Shown piece after piece: positions 49,006 through 58,467 of a DNA stretch of 64,000 bases. The notes below the pieces were generated by a model that saw nothing but the letters and a program-made list of their open reading frames with translations, was not told the DNA's origin and did no database searches. The DNA comes from Deinococcus roseus (GTDB lineage: Bacteria > Deinococcota > Deinococci > Deinococcales > Deinococcaceae): the NCBI RefSeq assembly GCF_014646895.1, contig NZ_BMOD01000017.1, positions 1 to 64,000 on the forward strand, written 5' to 3'. The position numbers were made by a program, and so were the translations under genes. How positions within the stretch are numbered: position 1 is the first letter of the stretch; each line of letters begins with the position of its first letter.

Positions 49006-51150
49006 TCACCAGGTCTGGCCTTCCATTTTGCCGATGGAGACACTGCCACTTCTTGCCGTGATGGTCAGGGTTTTCGCCCCACTGGTCACCGCCTGGAAAT
49101 ATGCCGTGATGGTCCCTCCAGCGTTGATGGCCTGGGTGACGGTTTCACCATTGAAGGAGACATCCAGCAGCTGGCTGTTCTGGCTGCTGTTTGATGTGAT
49201 CAGGAACTTGTACTTGGCATTTTGTGTGGCACTCACATTGAAGGTTTTGCTGGTTCCATTGGCAATTGCCCCCACAGATGAGGTCACCACACCGGGGATG
49301 TTGATGCTGGAACTCTGGCTGCTGGTGGTCACTGAAATGGGGGTGTTAAATGCACTGGCATTTCCTGCAGCGTCCAGGGCACGCACTTTGATGCTGTATG
49401 CAGTGTTGGCGGTCAGTCCAGAGATGGTGTAAGAGGTGCTGCCACTGCTGCCGTTGAGGGCGTTGTTGACGTACACCTCATATTTGGACACCCCAACGTT
49501 GTCTGTAGAAGCACCCCAGGAAACATTGATGCTGCTGCTGGTTTTGCCGGGGCTGGTCAGCGTTCCCGGAATTGTGGGGGCCTGCGTGTCGCTGGAAGGG
49601 GCATTGGTGGTCACGCTGATGGCCGTGTTGAAAGCAGAAGCATTTCCTGCGGCGTCCAGGGCGCGCACTTTGATGCTGTAGGCGGTGCTGGCAGCCAGAC
49701 CTGTGATGGTGTAACTGGTGGTGCTGCTGGTGCCTTTCAACACGTTGTTGACATAGATTTCGTAGCTGGACACGCCCACGTTGTCGGTGCTGGCTCCCCA
49801 GGAAACATTGATGCTGCTGCTGGTTTTGCCGGGGCTGGTCAGGGTGCCGGGGACCGTGGGGGCGGTGGTGTCATAGCCGCCTCCTCCGGTGCCTGTCCCC
49901 ACCGTGAACTGGTACAGTCCGTTGCTGATGCGGGCGTTCCAGTTGGTTTTCACCGTGGCGTTGGCAGAAAGCTGGCTGTTGCCCCACTCCCCTTCTGCGC
50001 AGCCGTTCACCACACCGCCACTGCTGCTGAGGGTGCAGGCCCAGTGGCTGTAGGCTTCCCAGTTGTCGTTGATGTAGGCGATGGCGCGGATGTCGTTCTG
50101 GTTGGCTTCAATGAAGTTGAAGTAGGGGTTGTACCACTCGTTCCACACCGTCTGCCCGGTCAGTCCAGTGCGGGTGGTTTTGCCGGTCTGCTCGAACTTG
50201 ACCTGACCATCTGGTGCCAGGGTGTAACCTCTGGGGGTGGATTCGGAGATCATGATGGGCTTGCCCTTGGTTTTCAGGTAGTTGACCACGTTCTGCACAG
50301 CAGTCAGCCCATTTGAGCACTCCCCACCCTGATCAAAGAGGGAAATGGCGGTCCAGTCCACGTTGGTGCTGCCAGGCCACCACTGGTCATAAAAGGCCGC
50401 AAGGTTGCTGCCCACCGGACGGGTGTCGTTGGTGTTGCTGCCGGTGGGGTTGAGGGGACCGCCACCAGAGAGCACCCCGCCGTTGCACCATGCAGCCAGT
50501 TGCCAGACCAGGGCAATGTTGGTGGCACCCTGGCGCTGTGTTTCGGCCTTGAACCAGCTCCAGATGGTCTTGTAGGCGTCGGGCCAGTAGCCGTTCCAGG
50601 GGCCTTCTGCTTCATAGCCGAGGCGCACAAAAACCGGACGGCCAGAATTTTTGAGGTCCGTGATGATGCTGCGCATGTTCTGCAGCAGGCCCGTACCCAC
50701 CGGGGAACCATCGATGGTGTTCTGGATGTCTCCCTGCCAGGGTTTGCTGGGGTCGATGGCTTTGGCAATGTCGGTGTCAAAGGCCTGCCCCATCCAGATG
50801 CCCACAGTCAGGGCCTGCTGGGGTCCGGTGGCGCTCCTGGCGAGGTTCAGGTCCTGGTTGCCGTAGCCACTGGAGTACCACGCGGGGGTGCTGCCTCCGG
50901 TGAACCCACTGGTCTGCAGGGCAGGATTGACATACAGGGTGACGCCTGCGTATTTGCCGGGAAAGTTCTGCTGGTAGTTGCTGATGCCGTCGGTGGTCTG
51001 GCCGGAAATCACCATGATCCTGTCGCCGGTGAATTTGCCGGTCACGGCCTGCTTCTGAAAGCTGGCATGGCTGGGGGTCTGCTGGGAGCAACTGCTGATG
51101 ATCAGGGCGACACTGAGGAAGGCCAGAGGGGTGAGGATCTGTTGTTTCAT
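49006..51150 (-). CDS. Clan GH-A (GH26-like) lipoprotein with two Fn3 domains
   Basis: A 714-residue secreted enzyme. Lipobox IISSC (Cys21). The catalytic TIM-barrel spans about 40-425, with acid/base candidate E180 or E182 (RLGYEAEGPWNGYWP) and nucleophile E303 (IMISESTPRGY). Two fibronectin-III domains follow (each starting P-GTLTSPGKTSSSINVSW, about 435-525 and 529-620), then a C-terminal beta domain (about 625-714, TSSVGAIANGTSKTFNVSAT) that may bind carbohydrate. Related to the neighbour at 51753. GH26 (beta-mannanase-type) is my best family guess. ATG 51150 has GGAG upstream; a cre/LacI-type operator lies 62 bp upstream. Confidence 0.8.
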   Translation of the reverse strand: MKQQILTPLAFLSVALIISSCSQQTPSHASFQKQAVTGKFTGDRIMVISGQTTDGISNYQQNFPGKYAGVTLYVNPALQTSGFTGGSTPAWYSSGYGNQDLNLARSATGPQQALTVGIWMGQAFDTDIAKAIDPSKPWQGDIQNTIDGSPVGTGLLQNMRSIITDLKNSGRPVFVRLGYEAEGPWNGYWPDAYKTIWSWFKAETQRQGATNIALVWQLAAWCNGGVLSGGGPLNPTGSNTNDTRPVGSNLAAFYDQWWPGSTNVDWTAISLFDQGGECSNGLTAVQNVVNYLKTKGKPIMISESTPRGYTLAPDGQVKFEQTGKTTRTGLTGQTVWNEWYNPYFNFIEANQNDIRAIAYINDNWEAYSHWACTLSSSGGVVNGCAEGEWGNSQLSANATVKTNWNARISNGLYQFTVGTGTGGGGYDTTAPTVPGTLTSPGKTSSSINVSWGASTDNVGVSSYEIYVNNVLKGTSSTTSYTITGLAASTAYSIKVRALDAAGNASAFNTAISVTTNAPSSDTQAPTIPGTLTSPGKTSSSINVSWGASTDNVGVSKYEVYVNNALNGSSGSTSYTISGLTANTAYSIKVRALDAAGNASAFNTPISVTTSSQSSSINIPGVVTSSVGAIANGTSKTFNVSATQNAKYKFLITSNSSQNSQLLDVSFNGETVTQAINAGGTITAYFQAVTSGAKTLTITARSGSVSIGKMEGQTW
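49514..49842. repeat. Near-identical DNA encoding the two Fn3 domains
   Basis: 49514-49560 and 49796-49842 are an identical 47-bp run at an offset of 282 bp (94 codons); other parts of the two domains also match closely. This indicates recent in-gene duplication or conversion. Confidence 0.8.
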
Positions 51151-51752
51151 GGTTCTCCTGGAAGGGTGAATGACAGCCACGGGAACGTGCAGCAATCCAT
51201 GCAGCAACCATTGAAAGCGATTTCAGAATGGAGGCTGTCGTGTGGATCTTCTGCGAAAAGGGTGCTGAATTGTGGGTGTCTTGTTTGCAGTGTAGGTCTG
51301 GACCCGGTTCATGTCAAATGCATTCAAAAAGCTGCATGAAAGGAGAAAAACGCTTGTCAAACGGGCTTTTTTCAAAATCTTTAAGCGCATTGTCTTTCGG
51401 GTGTTTCACCTTCAAACCTGATCCAGCGTTCATTTTTGGGCGTTTCATGGAAACAGATTGAAAGTTTGAAACTGTCTAGACAGCAATTTTTTTGAAATTT
51501 CAGAAAGACTTTCAGAAGCAAAAAGGACGCTTTTGGGGCTTTTTCCGCATTGGTTCAGTTTTGTGACAAACTTTCCTTTGCGGGTGCCCTTGAACGTCTG
51601 GCCCAAAACCTTTTTTCAGATCCTTTGAAACACTTTCTGAAATTTCAGAAACTCCATCCAGAACGTTGTTTATACACCAATTACATTCTTGACAGCGCTT
51701 TCAATATGGGGTTATGATCTGGTCATCCTCCAACCTGTTCTGAAAGGACACC
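51151..51752. promoter_or_regulatory. Shared control region of the two GH26-like genes with four palindromic operators
   Basis: No gene in 600 bp. TGAAAGCGATTTCA (51212-51225) fits the LacI/CcpA-type cre pattern. TTTGAAATTTCAGAAA (51491-51506) and the perfect 18-bp palindrome TTTCTGAAATTTCAGAAA (51634-51651) form a second type. TGACAGCGCTTTCA (51690-51703) lies inside the promoter of the plus-strand gene: TTGACA (51689-51694), 18 nt, TATGAT (51713-51718). CTGTCTAGACAG (51472-51483) is a further 12-bp palindrome. Confidence 0.7.
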
Positions 51753-53117
51753 ATGACCCGGACCCAGAAACCCCTATTGCTGTCGGTGGTTTTGCTCACC
51801 TCGATGCTCAGTTGCGCCCAGAAAACCCCCGTCTCCCCTACCTTCTCAGGAAAATTCCTGCCCGAGAACGGCAAAATCCAGTTCATTCTGGGCCAGGACA
51901 GCGACACCCTCTCAGACGCCAGAAAAGACCTGATTGACGGGGCTGGTTTCCCTGCCCCTGCAGGCATCACCCTCTACACCAACATCGGAAACACCGTTCC
52001 AGACAATGAACAGTGGCGGGTGCTGGGTGGGGTGCCTCACAACGAAAAACACGAATACGGCCAGGGATACGCCAGCAACAGCATCAACCTGGGAAGTGGC
52101 AAAGTGGATTTCAAGGCCAGTGTGGACCAGTACAGCACCTCGGACACCCTCAGTGTGGGCCTGTGGCTGAGTGGCACCTCTGTGAACTGTGCCCAGCAAC
52201 CCCTCAGGGCCATGCTGGACCGCAATGACGGGGACCTCACCCCCGAACTGAAAGGCCAGTACCGCTACTACTTTGAGCAACTGGGGCAGTATTTCAAGAG
52301 CCTGACCGGAAAGAAAGTGTTCCTGCGCATCGGGTATGAATTTGACGGACCCTGGAATTGTTTCAACGCCCAGCTTTACCGGGATGCCTTCAAAGAAATC
52401 AAAAAGACCATCAACGCCCAGACCGACAACGTGGCCTACGTGTGGCAGGCCTCGGCATGGCCCCAGCCTTACGACCAGGGCGGCGAATTTGGAGATCCAG
52501 ACGGTGTGCCTTACGGCTGGTATCGGGATTTGCGGTACAACGGGAGCAAAGATTTCCACCATCCCCTCTCCCCCACCGATGAGAAATTCGGGCAGGCCAT
52601 GCTGGACTCCTTTTACCCCGGAGATGACGTGGTGGACTGGGTGGGCGTCAGTTACTTTTACGGCACCAGCTGGATGGAGACCTGGGGAGAAGGCAGCAAA
52701 TACGCCCTCTACACCCCCACCCAGGCCCAGAACGCCATCCTCAAATTTGCCCGTGCCCACAACAAACCCGTGCAGATCAGTGAATCTGCCCCTCAGGGGT
52801 ATGACCTGACCCACAAGACCGTGAAAACCATCTTCAACGGCACCCAGAAAGACCTCTCGGACCAGCAGATCTGGGACGGCTGGTATGTGCCTTACTTCAA
52901 GTTCATCTCAGACAACAAAGACGTGATTCGCAGCGTGGCCTACATCAACACCTTCTGGCAAAGCCAGGCCAGCTGGATTTGCTCTGACGGAGCCACAGCA
53001 GGAGGTCCAGCCTGTCCCAGCGGTTACTGGGGAGACCACCGTTTGCAACAGAATGCCTTCATCCGGGACCACTTCCAAGCAGAGCTGCAAAGTGGCAGCT
53101 GGCTGCTGGGGAAATAG
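51753..53117 (+). CDS. Clan GH-A (GH26-like) lipoprotein
   Basis: A 454-residue secreted enzyme related over its catalytic barrel to the divergent gene at 49006, without Fn3 domains. Lipobox SMLSC (Cys21). Catalytic candidates are E196 (RIGYEFDGPWN) and E344 (VQISESAPQGY). AAAGGA lies 6 nt before ATG 51753. The promoter is overlapped by a LacI-type operator, so it is probably induced with its partner by an oligosaccharide. A clear terminator follows. Confidence 0.8.
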   Translation: MTRTQKPLLLSVVLLTSMLSCAQKTPVSPTFSGKFLPENGKIQFILGQDSDTLSDARKDLIDGAGFPAPAGITLYTNIGNTVPDNEQWRVLGGVPHNEKHEYGQGYASNSINLGSGKVDFKASVDQYSTSDTLSVGLWLSGTSVNCAQQPLRAMLDRNDGDLTPELKGQYRYYFEQLGQYFKSLTGKKVFLRIGYEFDGPWNCFNAQLYRDAFKEIKKTINAQTDNVAYVWQASAWPQPYDQGGEFGDPDGVPYGWYRDLRYNGSKDFHHPLSPTDEKFGQAMLDSFYPGDDVVDWVGVSYFYGTSWMETWGEGSKYALYTPTQAQNAILKFARAHNKPVQISESAPQGYDLTHKTVKTIFNGTQKDLSDQQIWDGWYVPYFKFISDNKDVIRSVAYINTFWQSQASWICSDGATAGGPACPSGYWGDHRLQQNAFIRDHFQAELQSGSWLLGK

Positions 53118-53137
53118 AGAGCGCAGCCAGCCGAAAG

Positions 53138-53160
53138 AGGACCCTGTGCGGGTCCTTTTT
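53138..53160 (+). terminator. Rho-independent terminator
   Basis: AGGACCC/GGGTCCT, 5-nt loop, then TTTT; 20 nt after the GH26-like stop. Confidence 0.88.
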
Positions 53161-53177
53161 CATTGGCGGTAATAAAT

Positions 53178-53690
53178 TCAGCTGTCCCACTCTTCAAGTT
53201 GCTTTTGCTTGCGAAGCAGCACTTCACCAGTGATCCGATGCAATTTTGTTTGCAAGTCCAGCTCATGCTGGTCAAAAAGCTGCTCTCCCAGCAGGTTGTG
53301 TCCAAACAATTCAATCCGTGCCTGTGAACATTGCTTGAGGAAGGTCTGCAGATAGGAAAACGGGTCTTCTGCCTGCTGGAGGCTCTCGCCCATGAAATCC
53401 GTGACCGCATTCAGGTGGCACATGAACTGAAAGTTCCACCAAAAGTCATCTGCAGTACAGCCCTCCATGTGGTCAAAGTGCCCCACACTGCCCCGATCAT
53501 CATAGGTTCCAGAACCACAAAAGCGAAAAAGCTGGTTCAGGTCTCTGGTGGGTGGACGGTCCAGCATTTCGAGCAATTTGTGGGTGCTGGCAAGGTCTCG
53601 ATCTGTCCAGTGCAGCGCCACCAGCATCACTGGATCCCGGACACTGATGCTGGTGCGGGTGAGCGCACAGGTGTGATCAAAAACCCCCAT
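53178..53690 (-). CDS. Hypothetical protein
   Basis: A 170-residue cytosolic protein, start set by AGGAG before ATG 53690 (MGVFDHTCALTRTSISVRDP). Notable conserved-looking parts are FCGSGTYDDRGSVGHFDHME and WWNFQFMCHLNAVTDFMGES. I do not recognise the family; the style (small acidic, aromatic-rich) recalls immunity or SMI1-like proteins but no motif confirms this. No partner gene is evident. Confidence 0.6.
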   Translation of the reverse strand: MGVFDHTCALTRTSISVRDPVMLVALHWTDRDLASTHKLLEMLDRPPTRDLNQLFRFCGSGTYDDRGSVGHFDHMEGCTADDFWWNFQFMCHLNAVTDFMGESLQQAEDPFSYLQTFLKQCSQARIELFGHNLLGEQLFDQHELDLQTKLHRITGEVLLRKQKQLEEWDS

Positions 53691-54072
53691 GCAATCTCCT
53701 TTTGGACTGCAACAGAACGTCCTTTGACCTGTCACCGCAAGGAAAAGCTGTATAAAATCTGGAACAACCGCACAGAGAAGACAACATGGCCCCAGTGTAT
53801 CAGCCCTGAAGTGCTGGCTTTCAGAGGCCCAGACCTCAAAAAGCGGTGTCTGCAGCAGGGTTGAAATGAACTTCAGTGTGAAACAGGCAGGAAACGGAAA
53901 CGCTGGTTGTTCCGGCCATCCTGGAAGATCAAAGGAGCATGGTGAGATGTCGTTGTGCTGAGCTGGCAAAACTTTCTGAAAACCTAAATGCCTGAAAAAC
54001 CACCTGCCATTTCAGGCTTTTTCAGATCCCCTGCGCTACCATCAACCCATTCCACAACCCCAAAGGAGTCAC
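53691..54072 (+). other. Leader region of the GH12 gene
   Basis: About 380 bp. A mini-ORF of 18 codons (53939-53995, MVRCRCAELAKLSENLNA) next to AAAGGAG runs straight into the terminator hairpin at 53990-54017, suggesting an attenuator-like leader. Nothing else coding is supported. Confidence 0.4.
53990..54022 (+). terminator. Terminator hairpin in the GH12 leader
   Basis: GCCTGAAA (53990-53997) and TTTCAGGC (54010-54017), then TTTTT. It lies 50 nt before the GH12 start on the same strand, with no plus-strand gene upstream, so it may attenuate GH12 transcription. Confidence 0.65.
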
Positions 54073-55416
54073 ATGCTGCACCCCCAGAAACCCCACCAGG
54101 GACTGGCCCTGCTTGGCCTCATGCTGCTGGCCTCATGCGGTCAGAACGCCCCTCAGACCTTAAAATCCACCCTCTCTCCCCAGGCCCACTCGGGCGGAGG
54201 GGCAGACATCGGAGATGGCAAAATCGTGCGCATGCAGGCCGTGCACAGCGGAAAATGCCTGGATGTTTCCGGAATCAGCCAGAGCAACGGGGCGCAGGTC
54301 TGGCAGTGGGACTGCGTGGACAACAACCCCAACTACAACCAGGACTGGAAATTCAAACGGGTGTATGCCGGAGGGGTGTACTACCAGATCCAGGCGCAGC
54401 ACTCCCAGAAATGCATGGATGTGATGGGCATGGCCATGAACAATGGAGCCAACGTCGGGCAGTGGGACTGCCACAGCAACCCCGATGACCCCAACCTCAG
54501 GAATCAGCTTTATGCTCTGTGGGATCTGGGGAACAACACCTACAGCCTGATTCCCAAACACAGCAACCTGTGCCTGGACATCGCCGGAATCAGCCAGAAC
54601 AACGGGGCCAACCTGACCCAGTGGTCCTGTGTGCAGGGCAACAACCAAAAGTTCAGGTTCATTCCGACCTCGCATGGTACCGGACCTGGCCCTGGACCTG
54701 GACCCTCCAAGGAGTATTGCGAGGAATACGCCACCCTCAACTCTGGCCCCTACAAATACGTGAACAACACCTGGGGCAGCTTCAAAACCTCCGGCTGGAA
54801 GCAGTGCCTGCAGGAACGCACCGTGAACGGCGTGAAGCAGTACGGCTGGAACTGGAACTGGCCCGGTTATGACCCCTCCGTTTACGCCTACCCAGAGATC
54901 ATTTTTGGCTGGAAACCCTGGGACAACGCCCCCAGCACCGATGCCCGCTTCCCCATGGCCGTGAATGGCATGAAAAACGTGATCCTCAACTGGGATGTGG
55001 AAGCCACCCGCAGCGGTCACTATGACTTTGCCCCCGAAATCTGGCTGACCCGTTCCCCAGGCGCAGGCACCGCACGCCCCGGAGACATCGCCACCGAAAT
55101 CATGGTCTGGCTGGATTACGACAGTGCCGCCAACCCTGCTGGAAGCCGCGTGGCCGGAACCACCATCGACGGCGTGTACTACGACATCTACAAAACCCAC
55201 ATGTCCGGCAACGGAGCAAGCTGGGAGTACATCACTTACAAGGGACCTGCAAGGCGCAACGCAGGCAGCCTGAACTTCAAGAACTTCATCCAGGATTCGG
55301 TCAACAGGGGGTACACCAGCAACAGTTATTACCTGTCTGGGATTGAGTTCGGAGATGAAACTTCTGGAGGCAGCGGGAACATCTGGGTCAAAGGGCTTTC
55401 GGTGAACGTGCAGTAA
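54073..55416 (+). CDS. GH12 glucanase lipoprotein with N-terminal ricin-B lectin domain
   Basis: A 447-residue secreted enzyme. Lipobox LLASC (Cys22). Residues 50-198 form a ricin-type beta-trefoil with three Q-x-W-like repeats (GKCLDVSGISQSNGAQVWQW, KCMDVMGMAMNNGANVGQW, NLCLDIAGISQNNGANLTQW). A GPGPGPGP linker (about 204-211) joins the GH12 domain (about 215-447) with nucleophile E342 (ATEIMVWLDYD), acid/base candidate E425 (LSGIEFGDE), and YPEIIFGWKPW. GH12 enzymes cut beta-1,4-glucan or xyloglucan. An AAAGGAG site sits 7 nt before ATG 54073. Confidence 0.88.
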   Translation: MLHPQKPHQGLALLGLMLLASCGQNAPQTLKSTLSPQAHSGGGADIGDGKIVRMQAVHSGKCLDVSGISQSNGAQVWQWDCVDNNPNYNQDWKFKRVYAGGVYYQIQAQHSQKCMDVMGMAMNNGANVGQWDCHSNPDDPNLRNQLYALWDLGNNTYSLIPKHSNLCLDIAGISQNNGANLTQWSCVQGNNQKFRFIPTSHGTGPGPGPGPSKEYCEEYATLNSGPYKYVNNTWGSFKTSGWKQCLQERTVNGVKQYGWNWNWPGYDPSVYAYPEIIFGWKPWDNAPSTDARFPMAVNGMKNVILNWDVEATRSGHYDFAPEIWLTRSPGAGTARPGDIATEIMVWLDYDSAANPAGSRVAGTTIDGVYYDIYKTHMSGNGASWEYITYKGPARRNAGSLNFKNFIQDSVNRGYTSNSYYLSGIEFGDETSGGSGNIWVKGLSVNVQ

Positions 55417-55434
55417 AACCCTGAAAAAACAAAA

Positions 55435-55461
55435 CCCTCTCTGAAGTTTTTCCAGAGAGGG
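55435..55461 (+). terminator. Terminator between GH12 and the RCC1 gene
   Basis: CCCTCTCTG/CAGAGAGGG with a 9-nt loop, in the convergent gap. Confidence 0.8.
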
Positions 55462-55493
55462 CTATTTGGTTGATGTGCTTCAGATAAAAAGGT

Positions 55494-58340
55494 TCAGTAG
55501 GTTTTCACAAAGCCAGACAGAACATAAGTGGCAGGATAGAGATAATCTCCAGAGCAACTGGGATTGTAGTTTATCAAACACCACTGATTGCTCCCCCATC
55601 CGTGAATTTTTCCCTGTACATCAATGGCAGCCACAGTGCGAATGCTGGAATCCACCGATACGAACTGGAAACTGTCAGAAATGGGCAATCTCACAGGAGG
55701 ATAGACATACTGGTTTGCATAGGTGTTGCCTGTTCCAAAGTAGTTCCCATTGCCCCAGGCATAAAGTTCTCCCTGATCGTTGCGGGCAATGGTGTAATCT
55801 GCACCCACAGCCACCTGCACAATCTTCTGGCCTGCCAGGGCCTCCAATTTCACAGGAGCATAATTGTTCACCTGGGCTGCAGTGGTTTTGGCTTGTGATC
55901 TGCCCCAGGTCCAGACTTCTCCAGAGGCAGAAATCGCATAAACCGTTCCAGATGATTCACTGGAAGCAATGGAAACAATGTTGCTCAAACCAGGAATTTG
56001 AACAGGGTACAGAGAATAGCCTGGGTAACCCACACCCAGGATTCCATCATTGTTTGTGGTTCCAAAAGTCCACACTGTTCCATCTGTCTTCAAAATGGCA
56101 AACCCATTTGCATTAAAACGCAGCGCAACAACTTCTCTGGCACCTGTAAACTCATTCCCTGCAGCATCTTTTTTCAGGGTTTCTGGAACGGATTTTGACG
56201 CATACCCACTCTGGACATGAGGATCAATGATGGATCCCCACTGGTAGATTTTGCCATCTTTTGCTACAGCAAGACTGGTTCGGTTGCTGGCATAAATCCG
56301 GGCAATGTTGGACAAGCCCACCACTTTCTGTGGAATGGTGTATGCACTTGGATTGGCAGAAGAACGACCCAGTTCACCATAGCTGTTGCTGATTCCCCAG
56401 GCCCAGACATCGCCATTGTCATCCAGGGCCAGATTGTGCAATTCAGAAGTGGAACTGGAAGAGTAGAAAGACACTTCACTGATGTTCTGCAATCCAGGCA
56501 CTGGAGCATTTCTGTAAACCACTGGATCAGTGATCACCCCATTGCCAATCTGGTTGGCTGAGTTGTTGCCCCACCCACGCACAGTGCCGTCTTCCATGGC
56601 AGCAAGCACATACTCCATCCCCACATGCACGGGCTTCAGATACACAGGGGTCACGGGCGCTTCCACTGGAGTGAAGGAGGCAGCAGGAATGACCTCCATG
56701 GTTTTTCCAGGGTAACTCCATTCCAGTCTGGCCTGGGCATTGCCCGTGTTTTGCTTGTACTCCACCAGAATGTTGTATTTCCTGTTCCCTTGCAGATAAA
56801 CCTCACCCGATGCAGGCTGGTTCACCAGATCAGGGGTTCCCGTCCAGGCATCCACAATGCGCATTTTGTTCAGGCTCACCCGCACATTGCTGCCCCCTGT
56901 GAATTTCAGGGTGTACCTTCCACTCACCGGAGGGGTGAGTGTACCCGACCAGCGCACACTGTAGGTCTCAGGGGACACGTACGGCGCAGGAGAATACCCA
57001 CCCCAGTTGAAACCGATGTTGGCATTCAACTGTTCGGTGCGCTTGTTGGTGAAATCTGCATTGTCAAAGTATTCTGCTTTGAGTCCCTGCTGGGTGTCAC
57101 TGAACGTTCCTGGCTGATACACCTGAGCTGCAGGTTGAACCACGGAAAACCGCTGAGGGCTTCCCTCCTCCACTGCAAAAGTCTTGCTGAGGCAGTTCCT
57201 GTCGTTGGCATATCCGGGGGTCCCCAGATTCCAGTTGCTCTGGGTGGTTGCCGTGGCCGCATTCACCACCGGCTCACCGTTGGCATTCATCGTTGCAGAA
57301 GCCACTTTCTGGTTGTACACATTCCACCCCAGCACAAAATCCTGACGGGTGTCCAGCCAGTTGTTCCAGGTCGTCAGATCTTCAAGGGCAATGGTGCTTG
57401 GACGGTTATAAGCAATGCCCTGTTGCATCAAAAAGCGATGGTCATTGGTCACGCTGTTGTTAAAACCACGCAGATTGAACTTGAAGTTTGGCAACGGGTT
57501 GGTGCTGGTCTGGTAAGTCTTCTGCCCATAGGGCTCATACACGATGTAACTCGGGGTGGTCACCTTCAGGGTGGCTTCCTGGTACGGCATGTCCACCTCC
57601 ACCCAGTCGGTTTTGGTCTGCCCTGTGGCAGGATCCGTATAATCCGCCTCAATGATCTCCTTGCGGGTCTTCACCAAAGGGTCCAGGTAAAACTCCAGTT
57701 TCAGGCTCTGGCCTCCAGAAAAGCGCACCTGATTGCCATTGATGCTCGGATAATAAGTCTGTATGCCTGAATTGACGATATCAATTCCATTGTTGTCTTT
57801 GATGGCATTGCCATTTCCATCCAGCAACTTGAAGTTGTTGGCAATGCTCACCACCGGCAATGCGTATTGTTGGGCACTGCCAGCATAAATAGGCCCGTAA
57901 CTTGCCCTGCTGTTCAGGGGCACCTGAGGGATGGGGTGCCTGGTGGAGGCCTCAATGCCAGAAACATTGAATCCAGGGTTGTAAACATACTGATAGATGA
58001 TCGGACTGGGATAAACAAGGCCACCTGAGGAGTCGTATACGTAAGGACTGATGCTCATGTTGCCAGGGAGGGGCAGATCCGTGGTGAATGTGGAGTAGTT
58101 CAGTGGTGTGCTGTTGTCATTGAGATACACCCACTGTCTCCAGAGGGATCCTCCCAGGCCATAAGGGTGATTTCCTCCCAGAGCCACATTGTTGCACAGC
58201 GGAATGGCTCCCTGGCGGAGAATTTCAGTGGAGTGGGAGCTGCTTTCAGAAACAGGCGACGGTTTGGGGACAGCCAGCATCCCACAGCCAGTGAGCCCGA
58301 GTGCTCCAAAGAGCAGCAGGCTGCGTTTCAGGTTTTGCAT
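55494..58340 (-). CDS. PA14 and RCC1-repeat lipoprotein
   Basis: A 948-residue surface lipoprotein (lipobox LTGC, Cys19). The first 400 residues are a beta-rich unknown region. A PA14-type domain (GLKAEYFDNADFTNKRTEQL, SVRWSGTLTPPVSGRYTLKF) follows at about 420-570, a known carbohydrate-binding fold. From about 580 to the end there are RCC1 propeller repeats (DGTVRGWGNNSANQIGNG, NGDVWAWGISNSYGELG, DGTVWTFGTTNNDGILGVG, and GWGSNQWCLINYN). RCC1-like propellers in bacteria are adhesion or scaffold modules. The start MQNLKRSLLLFGALG gives the lipoprotein signal. Its codon usage looks less GC-biased than the neighbours, a possible sign of transfer. Confidence 0.83.
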   Translation of the reverse strand: MQNLKRSLLLFGALGLTGCGMLAVPKPSPVSESSSHSTEILRQGAIPLCNNVALGGNHPYGLGGSLWRQWVYLNDNSTPLNYSTFTTDLPLPGNMSISPYVYDSSGGLVYPSPIIYQYVYNPGFNVSGIEASTRHPIPQVPLNSRASYGPIYAGSAQQYALPVVSIANNFKLLDGNGNAIKDNNGIDIVNSGIQTYYPSINGNQVRFSGGQSLKLEFYLDPLVKTRKEIIEADYTDPATGQTKTDWVEVDMPYQEATLKVTTPSYIVYEPYGQKTYQTSTNPLPNFKFNLRGFNNSVTNDHRFLMQQGIAYNRPSTIALEDLTTWNNWLDTRQDFVLGWNVYNQKVASATMNANGEPVVNAATATTQSNWNLGTPGYANDRNCLSKTFAVEEGSPQRFSVVQPAAQVYQPGTFSDTQQGLKAEYFDNADFTNKRTEQLNANIGFNWGGYSPAPYVSPETYSVRWSGTLTPPVSGRYTLKFTGGSNVRVSLNKMRIVDAWTGTPDLVNQPASGEVYLQGNRKYNILVEYKQNTGNAQARLEWSYPGKTMEVIPAASFTPVEAPVTPVYLKPVHVGMEYVLAAMEDGTVRGWGNNSANQIGNGVITDPVVYRNAPVPGLQNISEVSFYSSSSTSELHNLALDDNGDVWAWGISNSYGELGRSSANPSAYTIPQKVVGLSNIARIYASNRTSLAVAKDGKIYQWGSIIDPHVQSGYASKSVPETLKKDAAGNEFTGAREVVALRFNANGFAILKTDGTVWTFGTTNNDGILGVGYPGYSLYPVQIPGLSNIVSIASSESSGTVYAISASGEVWTWGRSQAKTTAAQVNNYAPVKLEALAGQKIVQVAVGADYTIARNDQGELYAWGNGNYFGTGNTYANQYVYPPVRLPISDSFQFVSVDSSIRTVAAIDVQGKIHGWGSNQWCLINYNPSCSGDYLYPATYVLSGFVKTY

Positions 58341-58467
58341 AAATTGACCTCTTGTAAATAGGAATAGGGCTTACGGACGATACATTCGATATGTTTCAAA
58401 CTTCATGGGGTGGTTTGGATTGTGTGATTCACCTCAAAATCCAGTATAGCAAAATTTCAGAACCCCC

